From NCBI GenBank assembly GCA_025267735.1, contig CM046307.1, forward strand, positions 37,129,231 to 37,193,230: a DNA stretch of 64,000 bases, in the 5' to 3' direction. Below the pieces are notes generated by a model. That model did no database searches and was not told the origin of the DNA. It saw only the letters and a list, made by a program, of their open reading frames with translations. Within the stretch, counting starts at the first letter, position 1; every line of letters starts with the position of its first letter. A program made the translations under genes and the position numbers. Positions 12,373-24,784 of the stretch are shown here, piece after piece. The DNA is from Mactra quadrangularis (taxonomy: Eukaryota > Mollusca > Bivalvia > Venerida > Mactridae).

Positions 12373-12768
12373 CTCCAAAGACTGCACTTCACATCCGGGC
12401 TATAAATGTTTTAAATCATCTCATTTGTAGTCTTAAAATTATATCTGAGTTCACAGGGTAATATAGAAAAATAATATTACAACAACATAGACTAAAGTCG
12501 TCTTTATGATGCATAACGTGTTAAATCATATCTGTATATGCTGACCTTCCTATATCCGAGTTATGACAATGATTCAAAATTATTTTGGCATATATATATA
12601 TATAACACTATTATGTCTGACTATACTTTAATGTTATTCCATTTGTTTGTCTTAGACTTTGTGTTCTCCGACATTATTATATTGTTGCGACTGTTTCATT
12701 CTTTCTCATTTATTAATTTATATCATGTGTACCAGTTTATATCATCTGATCACGCTATTTTGTTATCT

Positions 12769-12984
12769 GTGGGGCAGTAGTCCAGTGGTAGGACGCGCGA
12801 TTAGGGATCGAGAGGTCCTGGGTTCGAATCCCACTAGAGGCACTGCTAATTTTATTGAGCAAGAATTTAAATGCGATTGCTTCCTACACTCCACCCAAAT
12901 GTAGATGAGTACCTTCGAGGGTGGTATAATTCCCTTGCGCCAATTTTTCGGCTGCACTAATAAGCGAATTCAAAGACTCCACAA
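12769..12984 (+). mobile_element. tRNA-derived SINE, 5' part
   Basis: The insertion starts with a tRNA-like head: an A-box-like TAGTCCAGTGG at about 12778-12788 and a perfect B box GGTTCGAATCC at about 12821-12831. A non-tRNA body containing CACTCCACCCAAATGTAGATG follows. Acceptor and T-stem pairing is too poor for a working tRNA. The insertion is bounded by an 11-bp target duplication with one mismatch (12758-12768 TTTTGTTATCT; 13650-13660 TTTTTTTATCT). Copy A shows the empty site at about 7794-7803. The element is interrupted by a solo LTR at 12985 and its remainder continues at 13551-13649 with a GATA-type run. Head type differs from the SINE at 16.1 kb. Confidence 0.82.
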
Positions 12985-13171
12985 TGTTATATGATATAAA
13001 AGTACATGCAATGTTACGTAATTATCTTTGATTAGAAGTTTCCAAACTGTTCTTATTGTTTACAATGTATGCAGAGTTATATATTTTATGTTTGTGGAGC
13101 ATTCTAGACTGTTTCTTTTATTATGGAACCAACTTGATTATTCTATAATTTTCTGGAATGTTCCGTATGTG

Positions 13172-13178
13172 TATATAA
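13172..13178 (+). promoter_or_regulatory. TATA box within the solo LTR
   Basis: TATATAA lies 188 bp into the LTR, where U3 would end. It supports the LTR reading and its plus orientation. Confidence 0.5.
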
Positions 13179-13483
13179 GTGTCACTGGTCCTGGGTTAGG
13201 GGTGTAGATTATTTCAGTCATTAAAAGTAATTCTACCAGACATAGTGTTGGAATTAATGATCTATTGAATTCACATTTATTTTTGGATTTAAATTGTGGG
13301 AAAAGTTTGATTATAAAATTCACATTTAAAGTTGGACTTAAAATTTGGAATACTTATAAAATTGGATATTTAATGTTGGATTTCAACCAGGATCAGTGAA
13401 CTGTTGGATTTTACATAGACCAGGTTTTATTTAAAATTATATATTTTCTTCTGTTTGTAACTTTCGATACAGTTATGTTGATA

Positions 13484-13489
13484 AATAAA
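13484..13489 (+). promoter_or_regulatory. Polyadenylation signal within the solo LTR
   Basis: AATAAA lies about 60 bp before the LTR end, in the place expected for the R-region signal. Confidence 0.5.
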
Positions 13490-13550
13490 CTTGTATTGGT
13501 TCATTATAGATTGTTGCTGTCTTCATTCATTTTCTGTACCGTTACAACAA

Positions 13551-13649
13551 GGAGATAGATAGATAGATACCAGTTGCCCGATGACTAATAGCTGTAAAGT
13601 TGGTGAACGTGCATAAGCATGAAACTTAGACTATGAAATGCCATTACAA
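13551..13649 (+). repeat. 3' remainder of the interrupted SINE insertion
   Basis: After the LTR's ACAA repeat the insertion resumes with GGAGATAGATAGATAGATA. About 80 further bases follow before the 11-bp target duplication at 13650-13660. Whether these 80 bases belong to the SINE or to host sequence carried along is unclear. Confidence 0.5.
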
Positions 13650-15099
13650 TTTTTTTATCTAGAACAGATTTTGTGACGGTAACGTTTACACTTGGACATT
13701 ATGATACAATAGTAGATTTTCTTCTAGTTTTTATATCAGATCACACCCGTGATAGTCCCGCATAGAACTATGTTTTTTTTTAAATTCGATTAAATGGATG
13801 TATTTGTCCCAATAGAGAAAATGTCTGTTTATGTGAGCTGGTTGCAGTGTATAAAAACGATTGAAATACATAAGCCTAATTTGTACATCAGATAAAAATA
13901 AAACAAATAGCAAACTTGTTCTTATCCAATGAAAAACAAGATAAATGGTATTTCAAAAATGTAAAATTAAACGTAGATGATAGAGAAGAAGACATAAAGA
14001 TTTTGTCATTACACAAATATCCTAAATTAACCTTTATAATATGTGTATGGTCGATTGTGAAAAAGTTGGACACACATATTTTACTTTGAAAGTATAATTC
14101 GTTATAATGTTCAAGAAATAATTCCATATGAACACCTAGAGGAACAGGAAAAATATGAAATTTACACATCATTTGTCAACAACCTCTGTTATCAAAAGTT
14201 ATAATGCTCAAATTACAATGAACTTGAAAATTTGAACAATACTGTTATCTCAATCTTCTTAACATAAATTGGGGCATCTCTGTGCGTTTTGTAAGCGTAG
14301 ATGTAAGTGCAGCATCACTTTTTGTGTACATTTTCATTACATTTGTTATTGAGAAACCAATAGAGGTTTTATAGAATCACCTGTATCAAAGCGCAGATAA
14401 AGAAGTTGTTGAATTACAATATTACTTTGATGAAGCCAATAAACCATAGATAACAAATGTATCTGATACAAGTATAATTAAACATTCTATTCAACTAGTC
14501 TGTGCAACTGCAAAAAAATGTAATAACAATGAGTTTGACTGCACAAAATAAGTAAATTATAAAAATATGCTTTGAATGATATTAAATGACATTTTGAAGT
14601 TACCACTGTAAAGTCCGTTATCATGTCTTGTGCCAAAATTTCTTAAAAAACTTTCTGCAAAATAACTTTTAACAGAAAGAGTAACTAATGCAAAACACAA
14701 TTAAATACCTCGACATGATTTCTAAACCTATAAAACAATCTACTTATTTTTGAAGCTATACATAATCTACAAGTAAGCACATTCAATAACACCGTAAATG
14801 AAATTATAGGGCAAAAGGCATTTTACATCGGCTCTTATTACTTATACAAATACAAAAGACATTTTCTGTCTAATAATCATAATCACAGGGAATAGTTGTA
14901 TGTAATAATGGCTTTACATTTCATACACCATTCTACACATATACAAGCATAACTCTATATTCCATTTTAGTATAGTTGTCGTAAAGTTAAAAGTGGATTA
15001 TAATAATTATAAAGCATTAACAATAGTACATGCTTTACTTTAAGTATCTTTAAACATGAGAAACGATTTATATAATTAAAAACAGGCATAACACAATAA

Positions 15100-16088
15100 A
15101 GTATGACATAATTATGCATAAAAATGCACTTACAATGCTATGATATTGTTTTGTCTTGGCAATTACGTATATTGTCAAATAAAAGTCAATATTCAAATAC
15201 CATTATCCATCATATATGTCTTTAATAACGTGATAAACGTGTGGAAAAACTGATATATGACAGTGAAAAAAAAAATAAACGTGATACCTATGCGTATCGT
15301 GAACTATCTTTAAAATATTAGCTATCAGTATGTATAACACAGATATTGAACCATTTGACGTACACAAATAAAGTTATATTATGAATCTTATTAATTGGAG
15401 TTTTTAACCGATATATTTATAAATACACATTTCGAAATCCCATGATATGCTGAGATGTCGAACATGTAAGTTTAGTACAATATTCTGCCTTTAACAAACT
15501 AGTTTACTTTAAATTAATGTAACTAATGTAACACACTATTAAAATGAGAGCCTCAGTCATTTGCGTTTAATAAACCTAACATTGAGCTAGTGAGCAGTTA
15601 ATAAAGCTTTGGAGTCTGATATTGTTGCATAACATAAATTAGGTTAATTTGAACTGACAATTTTTTTATAAATTGAGTGGTGCAAAAACGTACAAATATC
15701 AATCCACACAGAGAAAAAGACAGAAAGAAAAAGAAGATTTACGTTTACTAAATAAATAGCTAAAAGTACATGGAACTCCTACAAACGGTCAAATTGTCAG
15801 TAATAATCACACACAAACTAATTTATATGTTCGTTCTCGTACTATAAGTGCATTGCCCTGATGTTACACTGAATATACCCCCAGACAATCATATTGCATT
15901 TGTATATATATAATTATTTTTTGAGTTCACTGGTGATAAAGAAATTAATCTAACAACAATGTATTACATAAAAATTTAATCAATAAAGTGGATTATGTGT
16001 TTTATCCTGTCTGTACAAACTGACCCTTTATAACGAAGTTATAACAAATCAAGAAATCCATCTTGGTTGAAAAAAATGTATTGTGTCT
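15100..16088. other. No gene recognised
   Basis: AT-rich sequence lying between the end of tandem copy B and the complete SINE. No open frame or repeat relationship could be supported. Confidence 0.4.
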
Positions 16089-16103
16089 GGTTACTCTTTA
16101 TCA

Positions 16104-16392
16104 TTTATTTATTTATTTATTGGATTTAACGCCGTTTCAACACATTTTAGGTCATTTCACGGCGTCCAGCGCACCTAACCTAGCTTTCCTGGACCATTGT
16201 CTATAACCAGTACTCACCTACCCTTCCACAAGGCCTGAAACTTCTCCATATTCTCTAATTATTGGAGGAAAATTGACATTATTGTCTAATTTTCATGGAA
16301 GGGTATAACCTCCCCGGGTGGGATTCGAACCCGCACCCCCTCAGGCACGAGTATCCAAATCCCGGCTCGCTACCAATTGCGCTATCGACCCG
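16104..16392 (-). mobile_element. Complete tRNA-derived SINE
   Basis: A 289-bp retroposon on the minus strand is flanked by a perfect 15-bp target duplication, GGTTACTCTTTATCA, at 16089-16103 and 16393-16407. Read on its own strand it begins CCGGGTCGATAGCGCAATTGG, with the A-box-like TAGCGCAATTGG, followed by the B box GGTTCGAATCC at about 16324-16334. The non-tRNA body ends in CGGCGTTAAATCC followed by an ATAA-type run. The perfect duplication marks a fairly recent insertion by a LINE-encoded machinery. The tail resembles mollusc SINE tails I recall, but the named family was not checked. Confidence 0.93.
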
Positions 16393-16807
16393 GGTTACTC
16401 TTTATCAATATTATACCAAATTTGTATAGCGTATTTGTATAACTGATACCATTTTGAAAAAAGTGTCTCCAAGTTATATACGACTATATACACAGCGCAT
16501 TTTTTTTCAATATAATCACTTGGAAATGTTAAATTAGACTGTTGTTGCTAAATTGATTCAAAAGAAACATTGCAGATTTCGCTAAGCAAAAAAAACTGTA
16601 GAAAGTCGTAGATTATTGACGTCTGATTATGTAATGCTGTTCTAAGTAATGGTAATACTACACTATTTGACAAAGACGATGTCCTCCTTTAAATGGTATG
16701 CTGTAAAAAAATCCCTTTAAGGGATAAGAACAGGAACAGAAAACCGCCCAGAAAAGCAGATATAACATTACATTGTATGATCAATGTATTTTATTATCAT
16801 TGATTAA

Positions 16808-16870
16808 GTTTGTTTGTTTGTTTGTTTGGGTTTAACGGCGCACCAACACGGAAAAGTCATATCGCGCCGA
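16808..16870 (-). repeat. SINE 3'-tail fragment with (TTTG) run
   Basis: A TTTG run precedes GGGTTTAACGGCGCACCAAC and CATATCGCGCCG. It matches 9629-9688 and, more distantly, the tail of the SINE at 16104-16392. Confidence 0.6.
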
Positions 16871-17149
16871 ACAGTGAATAAGAGAAATTTATCTGAAGTT
16901 GATCATAGTTTTTGATCTAATAATTTACAAAATTGTATAATGTTGTTTTGATTGTTTAATATTTGTAATCGCGATACTTTGTACTATTGCAGTATATCAT
17001 AAAATAGTGTGTCAGAAACATTACCATATAACTAAAGAAAAAGACATGTCTAGTGTAATATTCTAAACACATACACATCAACGATCACTTTTACACAATG
17101 TATCAAGGGAAATATCGCTCAAATCAAACTGGTCTAGTTACATTAATAG

Positions 17150-18560
17150 ATAACGTTATCCCATTTATTGTAACATAATTTAAAGCTTCTCTGAGTGTGC
17201 AAAAAACAAGTGCATTATCAACCGATGTGAATTACTGTTTCCATTCGCTATCTAGTATCATAAATTGGTTTTCATTGAATCACTTATATCAAAATACAAA
17301 TGTAGTAATGATTGAAGTACTGTAACACTGTAATGAAGTCAATAAACCATATATGACAAATATACAAGATACAAATGTAATATATCCTTCTATTTTATAT
17401 GATAAAACTCGTCTAACAGTATTAATAAAAGTTATTATAGAATATTGATAAGCCAGATGAAACCATCAATGTATTTTATTATCATTGATTGATTAAAACA
17501 ACTCCGTGTGTATAATCATATTTAGTTATCTCTGACCTTGGGCTACGTAATAATTGTATGTACGCATGACGCACTGCAATATGATGAGGATCGCACGTAG
17601 CTTTATTACACATATAATATAATAGTGTTAATGGTGCTTTATGACTCTTCAATGATAAAAGATATAAATCAGTGGCATTTAGGTGGACATTTATGAATTA
17701 TTAACAGTACAGTTCGTACCAAAAAAAACTCCATTTATGTAAACAGTACAATGAACTAATCCACAACAAGGGATGCTCAGGATGACAATTAAATAGTATA
17801 TAGCATTATTTTTAATGTGTTTTATGAGTGTCTTATTGGGGTTATGCAAAAGTGTTCTACCATTACGAGCATGGTTGACTAAGAGATAGTGGTTTATCCG
17901 CCATACAAATAAACTATACAACCTGTTTGAATACTGTGCTACCTATGAAATGGATTAGTTTATGTTTATGTTTTCACACACATGTTATGCTATTGTGTAC
18001 GAACTATAGTTTAACTGTGTCATGGTTGCTCATGAAATTGTGGAATTACTCAATATTAGTGATAGGATGCTAGATAAAGGAATGGATGGGTCCTGATTTT
18101 TTGTTTTGACTCAGTTCTGGTTTCGGTACCATAAATAATACAAAATTAATGTACTATTTTGTCAAGAAATAAAACCATTTCGTACTTAGTTGAAAAATCA
18201 TTATCTGTGGCTATTTGATACTAATCTAGCGAGCGTTCAACATCGTGACATAAGTCGTAAAATAGCATAACAAGACGTAGCTTAATGACAAATTAGCATT
18301 TTCCATCAGTAACATTAGACTAACAAATAGGTTGTTTATATTTTAAGAATAAAAAGATAGCTGTAACGGTAAATATACACACAATGGATACTGAATAGTC
18401 TTACATGTATTAAAATTTGCTTTATAGGAATCCTAAAAAAGGCCTTTTTGGTGTATAAAATATGTTGCTTAGTTAATATGTATAAGGTAGTATAGCTATA
18501 CTTACATCGATGTAAGTTCCAGTTTCAAATATAGTTAAAATCATCATACCAGTAGTAAAT
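17150..18560. repeat. Partial third copy of the first tandem unit
   Basis: 17160-17400 resembles 8700-8905 and 14260-14480 (shared landmarks: TCTCTGAGTG, AATAAACCATA, GATACAAATGTA). 17840-18560 follows 9970-10560 closely, including an almost unchanged stretch at 18476-18570 (ATGTATAAGGTAGTATAGC and onward). The third copy is thus in pieces with other DNA between. Confidence 0.75.
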
Positions 18561-18569
18561 CAGGCGTGT

Positions 18570-21500
18570 TATAAAATTTGTCTCATAAGATTTGCAACGT
18601 CAGTATTCAGAGTAAATTTAAAGAGTTTTATCAGACCTAAAATTTATTAGAACAGCTAATTGGTCTATTCTCGATGAGTTTGTTACTTGAGTTTTTCGCG
18701 CTGAGTAGCATTTGACGTATAAATATATGACGTTCCAACTCATATGATTACATCGACAAAGGACAAATCTAAATTTAAACTTTTGACACTTTATAACACT
18801 ATTATTTTCTTTCAAAAGTACTTGCACAGTGCAGCTGTATTTACAATAGGTCAAAAGCATTTTATTTTAAAAACTCACGACAAACTCGTGCAAATATGCA
18901 GAATCCATCGCAAAATGATAATGAATGGTTTTGTATCATTGATAATTAAAGCATCTTCATTATAATGGACTTGAATTTTGAACATAAAGTATAGTATATA
19001 GTGCTTTTAAAATATCAATCCATGCTTCATTAAGGAGTCTTTATCACATCTATTATTGCTATTGTGGATAATACAAGAACATATTTCCAAGCTAATTAGA
19101 CATTTGACTTTCAGTTATTAATTGTTCTAATACTATTTTATGGGTCATTTGACTTTCAAAATTAAGTAAAACCATGTTTACATGCGGCTCATGATTAAAA
19201 TTGCTTAGACACGTATATCAAAATGCCCTCTTGGAAATAAGAGCTATTTGTAGTTTTACAGGAAAATGGACTTCACAGATGTGGTAGATGTACGCATTGA
19301 TTCGCTATCTAGTTTATATATTTGGTATCATTTCTTAATAAGCCATCTACAAAATAAAGAAGTCGAATATTTTGGACCTTAAATAGAGTAAAACTATCAA
19401 TAGTTATTTTTCTTAAATGTCAAAGCACATGCCAATTATGTGCCATAATCTAGTCAAGTATTGGTATCCAAGGTAATTTAAGAATATAATTCCTAGCTGA
19501 ATCTGGTAGAAATCTCGTTAAGACACAGTCTATGTGTTCAGTAATGAAGAAATTTTGTGTCAGTCTAAAAAGTCAAGAATATTGGAAGAGAGCATGTACA
19601 GTACATGTATGGTATTTAGTGAAGTACAATACTACAATTTATTACTGGTGATAGTGTATCAATATCTGAAAGTAAACGTTGATGTACAAGATGCTATTTA
19701 ATTGTCAACATTTCTTTCAATGGTCTATTTCTAATGCAAATAACGTATTTGTATGATGCAGTTGAAACTAAGTGATTTCTCTGTAATATTTAAGGCATCT
19801 AAATGGTTTTGTCAAATATAAAAACTGTTAAGTATCAAAGTGTCGCACAGCTTATCAACCTATAGGATGTTAGCTATACTATATATTAATGACCATAACA
19901 TTAATCACAAACGACATAACTGCGATTCAACTAAATTAACGTTTGATAGTCATATTTATTTATTTTATGTTTTTGTTAAATAACTAACAAAATACAATAT
20001 TTTCGTTTCAATGATAACAGTATTGTATTCTAGACCGCATAAACACAATTGTCGAATTACATAAATAACACTTTGAATTAACCACTATGTGGAGCATTAT
20101 TCTAAATTTAAGACACAGTTTTAATACAATTCAATTTATGAAAATTCGTTATAGATCAGACGTCTAACTCAGCAGCTTCCTTTTTCATTTGGCATTTATT
20201 GTAAGCAGAGTTGATTACTTTAAACTATATTTGGTGTTGTTATGATTATATTGGCTGTGTTTTATTATAGCGTGTTCAATATGTTGGCTATCCCTCTCCT
20301 GACCGCCAAAAACGCAATATAGTTTGGTTTCCAATAATACGATATTTACAGTATATGAATTCAATTTGGTTATCTCCTATTTCAGCAGACAATTCAAAAT
20401 TAGATGTTATGAGATAGAAGGGTGATACATTATATCTGCGATGAAGACTGTCCTGCTACACTCAAAGTGGATTAAGATCTTGTGTAACAATATTGAATAA
20501 ATGGACACTATTTGTACTCATATAATGCGAATGAACATATTAGAGATATTTTGCACGTACTTTGGGTATAACTAATACAGACTATAATTGACAACACGTT
20601 GCTCTTTGGGAATTGACATTTTCTTTTTGGTATACATTATTTGCGTCGGTATGCATTGAGATACAAAATTGACATATAATATATATTTGTCTCTATTGAC
20701 TGACACCATATCAGTCAATTCATTCAAACACTACTGCTTAGCAATATCCATCGTAGTAATGTAAAATGACTACAAACATGCTATCAAATTCACAGTTCAT
20801 ATAAGAGTCTAGTATTGCTATCATACAAACTAACAAAATAAATTACTCTCAAACTGGCATTGATTTATTTAAATATCATTATATCTTTTAATATTTTTTA
20901 GGTTCTTGTTGAACTTATTTTTGTAACGCCCTTTGTATGATAAAAGTTAAGAAATCTAAAACATCTCCCTGTTAGTTTGTGTCTGTTGTAGGAGGTCTTT
21001 GTTAATTAACTGTTGCTGTCCCTGATATAATTTTAAAAGCATTTCTTGGTTAAACATTTAATAAACAAATGTCTGATAGTTCTGATTTGTAACGGACAAC
21101 TTCAATATTGATACGAATAATTTTTATGGAAGCATAATATCAGTATCTGTTAAATATTGATAAAAATGTCCATCATGCACAGCATTTAAAATGTAAATTG
21201 TGACACTAACTAGATTATATGAATATAATGTTAAATACATTAAATTTGTCTTGTGTAAAATATAAATATTTCAAAAGTTAACGCAATTATGATGTATGAT
21301 TTAAATACACAGATCAAATTAAATAATTACACGAGACAACTCTGGATAATCTCACTATATTTTTTATTAAATTTGTTAAGTATGATTGTGGACATCGGAT
21401 TCATTTGGTTAAACACTATATTTATGTCTAATTTTCATAAATAACTTTCAAATAAACAAATTTGAACATTTACTATGTCTAAATTTCTTTTCGTGGACAC

Positions 21501-21990
21501 CGGCCAATTTATACATGGTTATTCAAATTCTGATAAGGCATGTCCGATACCCATAGCCGAACCATTTACATTGACTACGTTTATCAATCGTAGATATCAG
21601 ACAATGATATAGGAGGTTTAGGCTTAAACGTGGACAATTGTTCAATAGTTTCTTAGTCGTGTGTCTTAAGTTTTAAGTGATCCTGATACGAAGACAGACA
21701 CAACAATTAACGTCTGTCTTTCATATTGATGAAAACTACAAGCTTTTAATCAAGGAAGCCACCTCAGTCATTAAGCTAAGTTGATTTCCTCAAAGAGCAG
21801 AAATGCGGAAACGTTGTCGATTGATACAAGTTCAAGACAAATCACAAGTTATCAGACCATGTCTAAATGTTTAAAGTTACCAATAATTGAGCGGCTTTCA
21901 ATATGTTCGTGTAATTTGTTGCATTATGTTAAGAAGAAATATGTTTCGAGACTGTATGTTTTCATGAATGAAATAAAGAACATAACGTTA
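18570..21990. other. AT-rich sequence, no gene recognised
   Basis: Only short frames and no protein motif on either strand. It lies downstream of exon 24624-24784 of the minus-strand SCYL2-like gene, so it may be intron; no matching next exon (kinase C-lobe) was spotted. Confidence 0.4.
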
Positions 21991-21994
21991 AAGA

Positions 21995-22190
21995 ACGAGC
22001 ATTAGTAATAGTTGATAATGTACGCACCGGACAGGGCTACTATGTCAAATACGAATATATTGGTCATAGGTTCGATTTCCTAGCTGTGGAGCTTGGTCAA
22101 GATGTAGTTTTTACGGTCATTCTCACGCATACCAATGCAACAAGGTATAAAGTCGTCACATCCATTTGCAGATTCGTGTGCTCAGTATTG
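21995..22190 (+). repeat. Possible degenerate tRNA-derived SINE
   Basis: A B-box-like GGTTCGATTTCC at 22069-22080 lies about 50 bases after a weak A-box-like region, followed by CTGTGGAGCTTGGTC. The spacing suits a tRNA-derived head. No target duplication or tail was identified. Confidence 0.33.
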
Positions 22191-22316
22191 TCTCGAAAAG
22201 TCGGGCACAGACATTATCTATATTAACTGTCTTTATATGACTGAACAATTATTGTCTTAAGAAGGCGTTTAACATCATACAAGTCTAGTTAGAAATCTTA
22301 CAAAGGTCTAATAAAT

Positions 22317-23671
22317 AGAGGATATTCGCCAATTTTGGTGTAAGATCGATTTATATTTCACCGAGTGAGCTTAGAAAACATATTTTCACGAGTGGCGTAG
22401 CCACGAGTGAAAATGTCATTTTCTGAGCTCACAAGGTGAAATATAAATCGATCTTACACCGAAATCGGCGAATTTTCTGTTTCTTTCATGCTGTTCACCT
22501 GAAAAATGATGCAAGACTATCTAGATCTACCTGTGCCAGTTCATGGACAGACCGTATGACTCATTATTAATGTGATCGAGCGAAAATAAGTAGTTCCAGT
22601 GTGCATAATTTATTGTAATATAATCGTTCATTTCTTAAGACACTACCCATCCAAATTTAATTAATCCATGTTTGTTACATTAAAGAAGTATGAGGGAAAA
22701 CAATTTTAAACTCGAAAATCGTGTAACAGTTTCCTCACGCGGAAGGAGACAAATGTGTACTGCATGAACAGTCAATGTCAAGGTAAATGTGTTTACGTCT
22801 GAGTTGGTCTACGCGAATTTTAAATCAATACAGTTTTTATTGTGATGTCATATTACGCGGTTAAACGGAAGGATTTAAACGATATTATCAAGCGACTGGA
22901 AAGTACATGTTTCACAATTATGATATGGATATAAGGATAATGTAAGGAAACACATAGAATCTAGATCTACGCGCTGAAGAGATGTTTCATTGATTTGTCA
23001 AAATGGCGAAGACTCAAGAAAGCCGATGATTTTTAGCTAGTTCATTATATCTAATTTATGCACAGATTGGCTTGGATTTATACTAGCCAACCTTTGTATT
23101 TACCGTATAATGACTGGATATTCGTCAAATGAATCAACGAATGGAATCCAATGGCAATGCACACGATGCAGCTTTGATACAGTTTTGATACAGTCAACGT
23201 TCAGACATGTTTGAGTTTTTCCTCGCTGGATTTGAATGGTGACGTAAGTTATTCTAAGATTTGTAATGAATTTTCTCATGAAAACCTGTATCAGACTATT
23301 CATTAAAAGCGCGAAACTCTCGCATTTGACCCCAATTATGTACAAAAAATCTCCATTATGCAGTCGCGTGATTGCCGTGTAATCTGGACTGAGCTGTGTC
23401 GACTAAATTTGTAGACTTTCGTTTTAAAAATTAGTTAGCAACAGGATATGTTGGATTTGTTTATATCATCTCCTGCTTTAGCATCAACTAATGCATTTGT
23501 CACCATTGAACTCGCTTATATGATGTTTGAAAAAGCTCTAGCTTGTCTGTCTCCCTTGAAAAAAGTAGTCCGTCATTTTTTATATTTTCACCGTAGTGAA
23601 AATATAAACCGATATTTTCATCGTTTATTTTCATCGTATAACACAGCATTTCATCGTAAAGCATGAAAGAA
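22317..23671. mobile_element. 1.35-kb hairpin-bearing repeat, copy 1
   Basis: This block is repeated nearly unchanged at 34841-36169 in the same orientation. It opens with a long inverted repeat (22324-22473): the left arm runs from ATTCGCCAATTTTGG through ATATTTTCAC and the right arm returns from TGAAAATG to CGGCGAAT, around the palindromic loop region GTGGCGTAGCCAC. After the hairpin comes TTCTTTCATGCT (about 22482-22493). The right end closes with its complement AGCATGAAAGAA at 23660-23671, preceded by short repeats of TTTTCATCGT. No protein is encoded consistently in both copies. It is most likely a non-autonomous DNA element; the class is unknown. Confidence 0.78.
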
Positions 23672-24623
23672 TGTATATTTATTGTGCGATTTTTTATTAA
23701 TATAGTCAATAACAAGTAGGATAATTGAACATCATCAAAAATACTTTGATTTCAATGAAGACTGTCTCCCCTATTTCAATCTCAAGCCAGAGATCATAGA
23801 GTAAAACGGAAGAATAGTTTAATAGATTTACTGACATTTTTCATCACATACGGAACTTTCATTATAAAACTAGGACAAGAGTACTAATTATCTACTATTA
23901 GATTATCTCAGTATAGACAGTTAAAGTGTGCCTACAGAATAATTGTGTCAAAGAATTGACACATACTTACCCTAGTAGTATAAATGTAGAACATTCACTT
24001 GAGAGTTAGGCTACACAAGAAATATCTAATAACGCACGTATATTTCTTCTTTAAAAATTGCAAAAGCTTTTTTTATCCGAGCAGATTTACTACTTTCCAA
24101 GCTTTGTTCTATACTGTTGCCACTGTGGCTAACTTAACAACGGATCGAAATAATTAAACTGTCGCTTCATGTTTTATGTAAGATATTAGTGTACAGCAAA
24201 ACTGCATTCATAACCAAACTGACATAATGGTTGATATTGGATACACAATTCATATAAACATTAATTATTTCATGTTTACTGTAACGTGGTAATACTAGTT
24301 TTTAGAATTGAGCATGTCATACATCAACTTCTGCGAGGATGAATTTCAATTTGTTTGTTTTGCAACATACATTTTTGACTCTACATTTTGCAATTCACAT
24401 AACAAATGTAAAGTTATTTTTGATAAAACACATTTGAACGAAACAATTAAAAGTAAAAGATTTTATGTCCTGAGACGACACAGTTTGACAATTCCAGTCT
24501 TTCATGTGAGCTTGAAGTACAACATATTCATTTTTACAATGTACTTTACTCTGAACAAACTACATTTGCCACATAACTATGAAAGTACACAGTACAAATA
24601 AAAAGCAAATACAATTTACTTAC

Positions 24624-24784
24624 TGACATTCCTCTAATGGATGTACTACTGTTAGTATTTTCGGATGTTTCAATTTAGACAGTTGATGAACTTCTCGTCT
24701 TAAAATCTCAGAGACGACTTCACGTCGGCGAGGCTTGTGTAGCTTATCGGCAATCTTTTTCTCAAAGAAAAATACCGATACTTC
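24624..24784 (-). CDS. SCYL2-like pseudokinase, second visible coding exon
   Basis: A 161-bp exon on the minus strand is bounded by a TTTCAG acceptor just above 24784 and a GTAAGTA donor at 24623-24617. It encodes about 53 residues, starting EVSVFFFEKKIADKL and ending HPKILTVVHPLEEC with two bases left over (phase 2). SCYL2 (CVAK104) proteins have KQEV-VFVFDKK and LRHPRLLTVQHPLEES at this point: the beta-3 strand region and the alpha-C to beta-4 turn of the kinase-like N-lobe. SCYL2 is a clathrin-associated endosomal and trans-Golgi protein with a degenerate kinase domain. This exon joins in frame with 32657-32932. It is more divergent than I would expect for a conserved orthologue, so it could be a paralogue. 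The following exon was not found. Confidence 0.87.

Larger units (their letters stand above)
12985..13546 (+). mobile_element. Solo LTR of a retrotransposon, nested in the SINE
   Basis: A 562-bp segment starts TGTTATATG and ends CGTTACA, flanked by a 4-bp repeat ACAA (12981-12984 and 13547-13550). It has the layout of a long terminal repeat: a TATA element at 13172-13178, an AATAAA polyadenylation signal at 13484-13489 and a T/G-rich stretch before the end. No internal retroviral-type genes adjoin it, so it is a solo LTR left after recombination between two LTRs. Ty3/Gypsy type is the likeliest origin from the 4-bp duplication, but that is inference. Confidence 0.62.
10950..15100. repeat. Tandem duplication, copy B (first locus)
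   Basis: Second copy of the block described for 5600-9950, in direct orientation. It lacks the two MITEs and the 0.36-kb insert of copy A, and carries instead an 881-bp SINE plus solo-LTR insertion at 12769-13649. Sequence between the copies (about 9960-10560) has its own relative at about 17840-18560. The full repeated unit therefore seems to be at least 5 kb, with part of a third unit downstream separated by about 2.3 kb of other material. Confidence 0.85.

Noticed and set aside
12769..12845. tRNA gene
   Set aside because: A and B boxes are good, but acceptor-stem pairing fails and a target duplication encloses the segment, so it is the head of a SINE.
16320..16392. tRNA gene on the minus strand
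   Set aside because: It is part of a 289-bp SINE with a perfect 15-bp target duplication.
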